Of a stretch of DNA of 16,777 nt, positions 7,274-14,115 are shown one piece after another. Position 1 is the first letter of the stretch, and each line of letters opens with the position of its first letter. The notes under the pieces are model-generated. The model was given only the letters and a program-made list of their open reading frames with translations, was not told the origin of the DNA and did no database searches. The stretch is from positions 1 to 16,777 of the forward strand of contig JAGVEE010000089.1 in NCBI GenBank assembly GCA_020058405.1. The letters run 5' to 3'. Origin of the DNA: Sphingobacteriales bacterium. Its GTDB lineage: Bacteria; Bacteroidota; Bacteroidia; Sphingobacteriales; Sphingobacteriaceae. The position numbers and the translations under genes are program-made.

Positions 7274-8463
7274 TGAGAAAATATCTCTTTCTGATTATTG
7301 TTTTGATTCTACTACTAAGTCCTTTTTGGATGTGGCTATGGTGGAAATTATCTGCCGAGAAAAAAATGAACATACTTATTGTTGACAAAACAGTAATTGA
7401 ACAACCCGCTCAAGAACATGTATCGTTTTGCTGGATATTAAAAAATGAAAAATACATAAAATGGGATGGCACATTTTATGATGCTACTAGTGATTACATG
7501 GGATTCTACCCCTTCAAAAATAAAAAATATTACATAAACGATTTAAACGCAAGAACCAATAATGAGATAAAAGAATTATCTGAAAGAATAGATATGGTTT
7601 ATTTTACAGATTGTTATGGCATTTATAACAATGATTGGTATGATGGTGACGTTTACCGTAGGTCTAAAAAAATATATGGTGGAATGAACAGAGCAGACTT
7701 GCAATTGATAAAAAATATGGTGGAAAGGAACAAGTTAGTTGTATCTGAATTCAATAGCATGGGCTCTCCCACAAACATTAGTACCCGCAGAGCGTTCGAA
7801 GAAATTTATAGAATAAAATGGACAGGCTGGATTGGTAGATACTTTGATGAATTAGATACAAGTCGTAATCCGGAAATACCTCATTGGGTGGTTGAAAGTT
7901 ATGTTCAACACCACACTTACAACTGGAATTTTAAAGGTCAGGGTATAATTTTAGTAAACGAAAACGGAAGAGTAGAGATTTTAGAAGAAGGCAGGCATTT
8001 AAATGGTGCGATGCCCATAATTCACACTCAAAAAATAAATCAAGATAAATACAATATACCTAAAGAAGTTCCTTATCCGTTTTGGTTCGAAATAAACCAG
8101 AGCTCACGCAAGAATAACATCATTTCTGTTTTTAAACTAAATACCAATGCAAGTGGTGATACAATATTGTATGAAAATAATATTCTGAAGGTATTTCCTG
8201 CCAGTATTGAAAGTGCACAAAAAAACAGTTTGATGTATTACTTTGCTGCAGATTTTGCCGATAATCCTATTGATATGAATTATGCAAAATTCAAATTCAT
8301 AGATTACATTAAAAGTTTATCAGTTAATAACAAATCTATTGTACAAAGAGAAAGTTTTTTCTATACATACTATTACCCGGTAATGAAAAAAATACTAGAT
8401 GAGAACTATATTCGCACTTCTACTAAGAAAAAGAAGCTAATTCCAATTTACCGAACCGAATAA
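7273..8463 (+). CDS. Signal-anchored periplasmic protein, family not recognised
   Basis: A 396-residue protein whose start overlaps the YaiO-like stop by one base (TAATG), so the two are translationally coupled. One hydrophobic segment (about 4-25, rich in Trp at its end: WMWLWWK) is followed by no clear cleavage site, predicting a single N-terminal anchor with a large periplasmic domain. That domain begins with a strand MNILIVDKTV (32-41) and an HVSFCWILKNEKYIKW stretch. Motif-like blocks are YFTDCYGIYNNDWYD (110-124), SEFNSMGSPTN (158-168), WTGWIGRYFDELD (183-195), YNWNFKGQGIILVNENG (216-232), YPFWFEI (268-274) and YYFAADFADNP (322-332). The alternating strands and Gly/Asp loops suggest an alpha/beta enzyme, perhaps acting on carbohydrate. 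I cannot name the family. It may act on or guide the nascent polymer between synthase and exporter. Confidence 0.75.
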   Translation: MRKYLFLIIVLILLLSPFWMWLWWKLSAEKKMNILIVDKTVIEQPAQEHVSFCWILKNEKYIKWDGTFYDATSDYMGFYPFKNKKYYINDLNARTNNEIKELSERIDMVYFTDCYGIYNNDWYDGDVYRRSKKIYGGMNRADLQLIKNMVERNKLVVSEFNSMGSPTNISTRRAFEEIYRIKWTGWIGRYFDELDTSRNPEIPHWVVESYVQHHTYNWNFKGQGIILVNENGRVEILEEGRHLNGAMPIIHTQKINQDKYNIPKEVPYPFWFEINQSSRKNNIISVFKLNTNASGDTILYENNILKVFPASIESAQKNSLMYYFAADFADNPIDMNYAKFKFIDYIKSLSVNNKSIVQRESFFYTYYYPVMKKILDENYIRTSTKKKKLIPIYRTE

Positions 8464-10466
8464 TTGTAAACAGAATCTGGCACCAAACCCTTTGAATTTT
8501 TCACCTTAGAATTCTTAGTTTTAAACTCTTTTATACGCCCCTCTGTAATTCTTTGAGAAATTAAATCATTTGTGTTTGAGGTAATCAACCTGTCATTAAT
8601 TAATCCAACTTTCATACCCGAAGAATAGATGGAACGATCTATGAAATCTTGCAACTCATTTTTATTCCGCATCATTGGAATGAATTTTCTGCTAGTAAAA
8701 AATCTAGAAGTATCCAAATCAGCCCCCAACCAAGCTTGCTGCAATGGTCTCTTAATTTTATAATTCAACTTTAAATATGATATTAAGGTTGGAGTTATAT
8801 CTAGGTGAGAGGATACACCTTTAAAGCTAGCTTTGCGTTTTAACATAGGAGAGTAAATCAATAATGGCACTCGAAAATGGTCTATCCTCCTATCAATTGG
8901 TATTTCAGGCATTCTATGATCGCCTGTAATTATAAATATTGTATTGTTAAAATCCTTTCTCTTTTTATATTTATTGATAAAATTTCTGATGGCATCATCA
9001 GAATATAAAACACAGCTATACATATCTTTATATGAACTATAAGAGTCTTTTCCTTCACCAGAAATATCAAGCTCTTCTAATCTTTTTTCAAACTTATCTC
9101 TATACGTATTTAAGCCTATTACCTTAAACGGACTATGATTAGAAAGTGTAAGCAAAATATCTACACGTGGCTTTGTAACTGTATCAATTAATTTGAAATA
9201 GTAATTAAACAATTCAACATCACCATATCCCCAACTAAAGTTCTGTGCACTATGTGGCATTTTACTATACGTTTTCGGAAAATTATTTTCATCAATAATC
9301 CTTCCTATGTTCTGACGCTTAAGAAAGATATCCATGTAATCGAAATTTGAATTGCCACCATGATAAAAGCTAGTATAATATCCGTTAACATTAAGCAGCT
9401 TTATTAACGACTGATGCTTGGGAGCATTTTCAGCATACTCTAAGAAACCTTTTTCGCCAAAAGGTAAAGAAGCAAACATAGCTGGAAGAATTGCAAAGGT
9501 TCTTCCACCGTTGCTTACAAAGTTTTCCCAATATAAACTATGCTCAGCCAATGAATCTAAAAAAGGGGTAAAACTGCCATTGTCAGCAGCCACTCCAGAA
9601 TAAGACCTGCCTAATCCTTCTACAATAATAAAAACCAAATTAGGCCGAGTAATTGATTTATTGAAATAATTGGATAATACATCTTGTGTGGTATCAATAT
9701 TTAAGAAAGGATAATTTTCAGGGTCGATGTATCTAAAACTTTTGCCGGTTAAATCATCATCAAAATAAAATCCATCATAAGCTATTTCAGAATCTTGAAT
9801 TTCATTTTCTTTAATATTAAAATAAAAATATGCTAATTTATTTAAGCTCAAAAAATAATTAATTTCTTTTTTGTAACTATTAATATTAGGTTTAATAAAT
9901 GGGTTGTAAAACCAACTGAAACACGAAATAATAAGGTAAATTATTAATACAGAAATATGCCAATTAATATTTCTAAACAAAGAGGGCACTTTAAAACATA
10001 TATAAACAAACAAAGCTGCAAGAATAGTTACCCAAATATTTGCTGCTCCTGAAGCACCAATTATAAGCTTAATTTCTTCTTCAGAATAAGAAAACAAATC
10101 TGCACCAAGTGGATTCAAGGTTTCAGAAAAATAGTAAATTAAAACGGCATACATCATCAGAAATAATGCCCCAAATAATGTATATAAGAAATTAACTACC
10201 CTAAAATCTATAATAATACTCAATAATATTATAGGTAAAAAAACTAATGATGTGTAATTGAAAAAAAATGAAAGATCGAATATTAGTCCATTAAACTCAT
10301 AAAAAAACAACTTACTTATTCCCGAATGATTAAAGGATAGAATTGCATACTCTACAAATCTTAACAGTATAAATAATATAAGCAAACCAACCGTAATACC
10401 TGTGAAATTATGCAAGCTTAATATTAATCTGTTTCGTAAATAAGAATGATTTTCTTGTACCTTCAT
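8448..10466 (-). CDS. LTA synthase/MdoB-like sulfatase-superfamily membrane protein
   Basis: A 672-residue protein with about five N-terminal membrane segments (roughly 15-45, 70-88, 92-113, 136-157, 170-188) and a periplasmic alkaline-phosphatase/sulfatase-fold domain (about 272-590). This is the layout of LtaS, OpgB and phosphoethanolamine transferases. In the domain, NLVFIIVEGLGRS (276-288) gives metal-ligand Glu283; NGGRTFAILPAMFASLPFG (319-337) gives the probable nucleophile Thr323; SWGYGDVELF (411-420) and IITGDHR (512-518) give the metal-binding Asp516 and His517. Likely reaction: transfer of phosphoglycerol or phosphoethanolamine from a phospholipid to a glycan; the donor is unknown. 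A Lys-rich tail (about 649-660) is low-complexity. It starts 2 bp after the GT2 3' fragment, in the same operon. Its end overlaps the end of the opposing gene by 16 bp. Confidence 0.87.
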   Translation of the reverse strand: MKVQENHSYLRNRLILSLHNFTGITVGLLILFILLRFVEYAILSFNHSGISKLFFYEFNGLIFDLSFFFNYTSLVFLPIILLSIIIDFRVVNFLYTLFGALFLMMYAVLIYYFSETLNPLGADLFSYSEEEIKLIIGASGAANIWVTILAALFVYICFKVPSLFRNINWHISVLIIYLIISCFSWFYNPFIKPNINSYKKEINYFLSLNKLAYFYFNIKENEIQDSEIAYDGFYFDDDLTGKSFRYIDPENYPFLNIDTTQDVLSNYFNKSITRPNLVFIIVEGLGRSYSGVAADNGSFTPFLDSLAEHSLYWENFVSNGGRTFAILPAMFASLPFGEKGFLEYAENAPKHQSLIKLLNVNGYYTSFYHGGNSNFDYMDIFLKRQNIGRIIDENNFPKTYSKMPHSAQNFSWGYGDVELFNYYFKLIDTVTKPRVDILLTLSNHSPFKVIGLNTYRDKFEKRLEELDISGEGKDSYSSYKDMYSCVLYSDDAIRNFINKYKKRKDFNNTIFIITGDHRMPEIPIDRRIDHFRVPLLIYSPMLKRKASFKGVSSHLDITPTLISYLKLNYKIKRPLQQAWLGADLDTSRFFTSRKFIPMMRNKNELQDFIDRSIYSSGMKVGLINDRLITSNTNDLISQRITEGRIKEFKTKNSKVKNSKGLVPDSVYNYSVR

Positions 10467-10468
10467 TT

Positions 10469-10765
10469 TTATTTTTTAGTAAATCCTTTTCTAGTCATTT
10501 CTCCCCATGATTTTTTACCAGTTAAAAAATCAATGTTTCCTCTTATAGACCACCATAAATTCATTTGGTGATAAAAAAAAGGTTCTATTAAGGCTGATAA
10601 AAATAACTTCAAAATGTCTTTCTTTTTTTTGTACTGATGGTAAGAAAGTTCTTCGTATAAAATTGAAAAAGAGGAATAGGTAAAACTAAACATAAATACC
10701 AATAACAACATAATTAGAAAAAATGAAAAACTAATATAACCCATAATCCCAAAAAAAAACGGCAA
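10469..10765 (-). CDS. C-terminal membrane part of the frameshifted GT2
   Basis: A 98-codon open frame that lacks a plausible start: it opens at TTG (10765) with an in-frame TAG at 10775-10777, and its first ATG is internal at 10744. Residues about 6-35 are hydrophobic. The remainder (SILYEELSYHQYKKKKDILK, then EPFFYHQMNLWWSIRGN and KKSWGEMTRKGF) matches the typical C-terminus of processive membrane GT2 enzymes. In those enzymes the last membrane helices are followed by a short cytoplasmic tail ending near SWG-x-M-x-RKGF. The upstream GT2 gene stops just before it should have this part. Removing one T from the T9 run at 10751-10759 (coding strand) joins the two into a 472-residue protein (residues 1-379 plus 93). 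Not a separate PgaD-like subunit. Confidence 0.85.
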   Translation of the reverse strand: MPFFFGIMGYISFSFFLIMLLLVFMFSFTYSSFSILYEELSYHQYKKKKDILKLFLSALIEPFFYHQMNLWWSIRGNIDFLTGKKSWGEMTRKGFTKK

Positions 10766-11888
10766 AAGTGATACCTATTATTTCAATAATTGGGGCCATC
10801 CATTCGAAGAAAAACCAATACGGATAACTAAGCATACCTAGTAATTTATATTTCGGATTAAAAAATAATGCTTGGTGAGAAATCATTGTTTCAATGGTGC
10901 CACGCATCCACCTGTTTCTTTGTCTTCCTAAAACTTTTGTATCTGATGGTGCTTCGGTCCAACACAGTGGATCTGGCACATACACTACTTTATAGTTCTC
11001 TCCTCTATCTGCCATATACCTACGCATCCTTACTACTAGCTCCATATCCTCACCTACAGTATCATGATTGTATCCACCACATTCTACTACAATTTTTCTA
11101 TCGAATAGCCCTAAAGCTCCTGAAACTAATAACAAGCCATTTAATCTGCTCCATGCCATACGCCCTACCAAAAATGCTCTAAAATATTCTAGCACTTGCA
11201 TTCTTGCTAACCAATTATCGGGCAACCTTATCTTCGTAATTCGGCCATGTTCAATTTCACAATTATTCGCAATACGTATTACTCCGCCTGTTGCAATTAC
11301 TTTGACTTTTTCTTCTAAAAAAGGCTTAACCATTTTTAATAGTGCTTCCGATTCTAGTATACAATCTACATCGATGCAAGCGATTATATCTTTCATAGAA
11401 ATATTAATACCCGCATTTAATGCATCAGCTTTTCCACCATTTTTTTTATCAACCACTACTAATTTGTTGTATGCTTTATTTCTAGATTTGTACACACCCA
11501 AAATTTCTTTACATTCAATTTTATAATCAAAAGCATAATTTACTTTTACTAAATCAAAGCTATCAATCATTAATTTCATCGATTCATCTTTACTTCCATC
11601 GTTTACAATTATCACTTCGAAATCATTATAGTATAAGGATACCAAGGATCGTATGTTCTCCACTATAGTATGTTGCTCATTATATGCTGGTGCAATAATA
11701 GAAATTGATGGAGATAATGGAGAGGAGAGGATTGTATTATAGTTTACAAAACTATTTTTCTTCTTATAAAATCTCATTTCATAAGCAGAAAGTATTGCTA
11801 ATAGCATGTAAGAGAGATATACAGTTAATGCATAGTAAAAAATACCATTACTAACGAAGCCACTCAATATGTCGAATAAAAAACTCAT
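10731..11888 (-). CDS. Membrane glycosyltransferase family 2, split by a frameshift
   Basis: A 385-residue N-terminal and catalytic part of a processive polysaccharide synthase (GT2, PgaC/NodC/BcsA-like). An N-terminal membrane segment (about 15-38) precedes the GT-A domain: SIIAPAYNEQHTI (63-75), VIIVNDGSKDES (92-103), KNGGKADALNAG (149-160), the metal-binding CIDVDC (171-176, Asp173/Asp175), GEDMEL (279-284) with the catalytic-base region, and QRNRW (323-327), the QxxRW hallmark of processive enzymes. Membrane helices follow, then the frame ends at TAG 10731-10733, right after a T9 tract. The missing C-terminus is intact in another frame at 10469-10750. The start ATG overlaps the HEAT-gene stop by 4 bp (ATGA). 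The acceptor polymer is unknown; the HEAT and phosphorelay genes upstream suggest regulated synthesis. Confidence 0.93.
   Translation of the reverse strand: MSFLFDILSGFVSNGIFYYALTVYLSYMLLAILSAYEMRFYKKKNSFVNYNTILSSPLSPSISIIAPAYNEQHTIVENIRSLVSLYYNDFEVIIVNDGSKDESMKLMIDSFDLVKVNYAFDYKIECKEILGVYKSRNKAYNKLVVVDKKNGGKADALNAGINISMKDIIACIDVDCILESEALLKMVKPFLEEKVKVIATGGVIRIANNCEIEHGRITKIRLPDNWLARMQVLEYFRAFLVGRMAWSRLNGLLLVSGALGLFDRKIVVECGGYNHDTVGEDMELVVRMRRYMADRGENYKVVYVPDPLCWTEAPSDTKVLGRQRNRWMRGTIETMISHQALFFNPKYKLLGMLSYPYWFFFEWMAPIIEIIGITFAVFFWDYGLY
10751..10759 (-). other. A9/T9 homopolymer at the GT2 frame change
   Basis: Nine A on the plus strand, so nine T in coding sense, at exactly the point where the GT2 frame moves into the frame holding its C-terminus. 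The window in which a shift must occur is 10734-10774, and this run is the only slippery tract there. One T fewer restores a full-length protein. It may be a sequencing or assembly indel, an on/off contingency tract, or a site of transcriptional slippage. Two more runs of eight (10573-10580 and 10623-10630) lie in the same gene and do not disturb the frame. Confidence 0.85.
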
Positions 11889-13174
11889 TTGCTATCTATT
11901 AAATTTTCATCTAAAGCATGCTTCAGCACTTTAAGCAATTGTACATCTTCTGTATTTAAATACTCTTTCAATTTAATTGTACCCATTACACCTGATTCTC
12001 TTATGGCAATAGCAGCAACCAACATTTCAACAGAAATGCCAGATAGTAGCACCTTCTCTAAAAATACAATAGAGGCTTCTCCACCTAAGTAAGCAATTGA
12101 TTTAATGCACTGCAATCTCACTGCCTCTTCCTTTTCAGATTCATATACAACTATTAAATCATCTATAACCTCTTCCATCTCTAGTGTTCCTAAACATTTC
12201 ACTAATTCGAATCGTACGGTTGCGCTTTTGTGTGTTAGTAATAACTTCAACTCATCTACCGCATCCAATTGTTGATAATATGAAATTAGTTTAATTGAGA
12301 ACTCTATTATACTTTCTTGCTTAGAATACAACCATCTTTTAAAATTTGGGACCTTTAATGATTTTACTTTTCTTATAATTTCTAGTAAATTCATTTGCTG
12401 CCAAGTAGTCAATTCCCTGTCTACATCTAGGAATGAAAATGGATTCGCTTTATCTAATTTTAATAACGCTATACCTGCTTCTAGTCTCAACACAGGGTTA
12501 ATATGGTCTAAAGATTTTCGGATTATATCTGTTGTTTCTACAATATCCATTTGCGAAAGCTCTCTGATTGCCTTTGCTCTAATAGCCCAACTTTCAGATC
12601 TTAGTTTTTGTAATGCTCTTTTATCATAATTGAGTTTAGTATATAATTTTCGAAGTTGAATGTTGCTCTCACCAGAAAATGAATTATCAACTGATAAAAT
12701 ATTTTTTAAAATGATGCGTCGCGCTGTTTTGTTTTTTAAAAACGATTTTAACTCCATGTAAATTTCGTCAGATTCACTTTCCGAATCTTTATCTATACTT
12801 ATATATATGGAAATGAGCTCTTCAACCCGATCGTTAATATTTGATTTTTTTCTTTTTAAATATTCGGCTACAAATCTATTGCTTATAATAAAAATGAAAG
12901 TTGAAATAAAAATAATAAGTAAAGCAATAATCATACGATAAGAGAAGCGAACAAACTTATCTTCATTATTTAAACCCGCATCAATATAATCTTTGAATCC
13001 TATTGATTTAAGCTCGGATTTAAGCTGTGCTTTATTCATGAACGAACTTGATGAGTTATACAATGAATCGTCTACCAATAAACTGTCTATTTTGTCGTTT
13101 TTATTCGTTGCATTTGATGATGTTATGGTTAAACAAAATATCAAGAAAAGAATACTCACGATATTATTTACCAT
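11885..13174 (-). CDS. Membrane-anchored HEAT-repeat protein
   Basis: A 429-residue protein. A hydrophobic N-terminus (1-20, likely signal peptide ending near SNA|T) is followed by a periplasmic stretch (about 23-78), one strong membrane segment (RMIIALLIIFISTFIFIISN, 80-99) and a cytoplasmic domain of helical pairs. From about 195 these are HEAT-like: WAIRAKAIRELSQMD, NPVLRLEAGIALLKL, SATVRFELVKCLGTLEMEEV, EAVRLQCIKSIAYLGGE and a final unit near 383-405. HEAT arrays bind partner proteins. The gene's stop overlaps the GT2 start by 4 bp (ATGA) and lies 9 bp after the response regulator, so a scaffold linking the phosphorelay output to the synthase is a reasonable inference. No enzymatic motif was seen. 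Confidence 0.87.
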   Translation of the reverse strand: MVNNIVSILFLIFCLTITSSNATNKNDKIDSLLVDDSLYNSSSSFMNKAQLKSELKSIGFKDYIDAGLNNEDKFVRFSYRMIIALLIIFISTFIFIISNRFVAEYLKRKKSNINDRVEELISIYISIDKDSESESDEIYMELKSFLKNKTARRIILKNILSVDNSFSGESNIQLRKLYTKLNYDKRALQKLRSESWAIRAKAIRELSQMDIVETTDIIRKSLDHINPVLRLEAGIALLKLDKANPFSFLDVDRELTTWQQMNLLEIIRKVKSLKVPNFKRWLYSKQESIIEFSIKLISYYQQLDAVDELKLLLTHKSATVRFELVKCLGTLEMEEVIDDLIVVYESEKEEAVRLQCIKSIAYLGGEASIVFLEKVLLSGISVEMLVAAIAIRESGVMGTIKLKEYLNTEDVQLLKVLKHALDENLIDSK

Positions 13175-13183
13175 ATAAAAATT

Positions 13184-13546
13184 TTAACTCGTAGCAAGTA
13201 ATTTTTTAACTCTTATTGATAATTCTGATGGGCTAAAAGGTTTGGTAATGTATTCATCAGCTCCTATAGCAAAGCCATCTGTAACTGCATTTTCTACCCC
13301 AACTGCTGATAAAATAACAACTTTCGTTTTTAAACCTTCTTTATTTTTTATGTGTTGAACTATTTCTAATCCATTTTTAAAAGGCAGCATAACATCTGTT
13401 AATACTAAATCATACACACAATTATCTATACATTCAATTGCTTTACGACCATCTTCTGCTATATCTACATCGTAGCCATCTTTGCTCATCCTAAATTTTA
13501 ATGCTTTAAGCATTAACACATCGTCGTCTACTATTAATAATCTCAT
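13184..13546 (-). CDS. Single-domain response regulator (CheY-like)
   Basis: A 120-residue receiver domain with no output domain. I start it at ATG 13546 (MRLLIVDDD); an alternative TTG at 13570 would overlap the HPt gene by 8 bp and add eight residues of no known fold. Acidic pocket Asp7-Asp9, phospho-acceptor Asp51 (LVLTDVMLP), Ser80 (VILSAV) and Lys102 (ITKPFS) are all present, so it should be phosphorylatable. It acts by protein contact; its partner is probably one of the neighbours, and the HEAT protein encoded next is the natural candidate. The phosphoryl source could be the HPt protein encoded just upstream. Confidence 0.93.
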   Translation of the reverse strand: MRLLIVDDDVLMLKALKFRMSKDGYDVDIAEDGRKAIECIDNCVYDLVLTDVMLPFKNGLEIVQHIKNKEGLKTKVVILSAVGVENAVTDGFAIGADEYITKPFSPSELSIRVKKLLATS

Positions 13547-13562
13547 GCTTGTTGTCGTAGTT

Positions 13563-13913
13563 TTATTCAATTTCTTTAATTGCCTTTTTCATTTCTTTTA
13601 CAACTGAAATAAAATACGGAGCCATCTCATTCAATAACTTTTCTATTTCTTTTTCACGAATACCTTCCTTACAGTAAAGCTCTATTAAAGCAGCATCGTC
13701 GGCCAATTTTTGAATTCCCATTAACTGAAAGGTTGATTTTGCCTTATGGGCAAAAAACTGCATGTTTTGCCAATTTTGGCTCGACTTTAATTCTTTAAAT
13801 TCTTCGATATAAAAGGGAACACGATCTAAAAAGGTTAAGATCATGTCTTTCTTGAATTCATTATTCCCCTCCGACAATTCATTAAGGTATTCTAAATTGA
13901 TATATTGATACAT
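13563..13913 (-). CDS. HPt phosphotransfer protein
   Basis: A 116-residue stand-alone histidine-phosphotransfer domain, four helices. The phosphorylated histidine is His56 in FFAHKAKSTFQLMG (53-66), matching the H-x-x-K-(S/G) HPt signature with Lys59 and Gly66. It accepts phosphate from a hybrid histidine kinase and passes it to a response regulator. It is the first gene of the operon (ATG at 13913) and lies 16 bp before the regulator's ATG. No histidine kinase is in the window, so the kinase must be encoded elsewhere. Confidence 0.9.
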   Translation of the reverse strand: MYQYINLEYLNELSEGNNEFKKDMILTFLDRVPFYIEEFKELKSSQNWQNMQFFAHKAKSTFQLMGIQKLADDAALIELYCKEGIREKEIEKLLNEMAPYFISVVKEMKKAIKEIE

Positions 13914-13998
13914 ATAGGTAATAAGTTATTATACTAATCTACTATAATGTTCAATTAAAAAGAAGTTTTATTTGATTTTAAGAGCTATTGAGGAATAT

Positions 13999-14040
13999 TA
14001 TGTTTAATGGCCACCCTTTTGGAACGGCCATTATAACATA
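13999..14040. terminator. Strong imperfect hairpin in the HPt-lipoprotein spacer
   Basis: TATGTT plus TAATGGCC (13999-14012) pair with GGCCATTA (14026-14033) and AACATA (14035-14040): a 14-bp stem with one bulged T at 14034 and a 13-base loop (14013-14025). Both neighbours are on the minus strand, so it lies downstream of the lipoprotein gene and upstream of the HPt operon. No U-run follows on the minus strand, so termination is likely but not proven; attenuation or an RNA structure is possible. Confidence 0.45.
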
Positions 14041-14051
14041 ATTTAATTTAC

Positions 14052-14076
14052 GCTCTCATGTACTTTTAACGAGAGC
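14052..14076. terminator. Second hairpin after the lipoprotein gene
   Basis: GCTCTC (14052-14057) pairs with GAGAGC (14071-14076) around a 13-base loop, about 40 bp after the lipoprotein stop. It forms a tandem pair with the larger hairpin at 13999-14040. Six GC-rich base pairs are short for a terminator by themselves. In the rest of 13914-14115 I see no open frame or clear promoter. Confidence 0.35.
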
Positions 14077-14115
14077 TCAGCTAAAAGGTTACAAGAAATT
14101 TAAAATATTTTTAAT

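Noticed and set aside
8480..8520. Small AT-rich imperfect repeat near the end of the LtaS-like gene as a mobile or regulatory repeat
   Set aside because: The two imperfect units (encoding KTKNSK and KVKNSK) lie in frame in a low-complexity tail and look like local slippage.
10469..10765. A small PgaD/BcsB-like accessory membrane subunit next to the GT2
   Set aside because: It has only a TTG start, an in-frame stop close upstream, and the sequence is the standard GT2 C-terminus; a one-base indel at the T9 tract explains it fully.
11068..11526. A 152-codon plus-strand open frame
   Set aside because: It is antisense within the GT2 catalytic domain, whose motifs are unmistakable, and shows no domain of its own.
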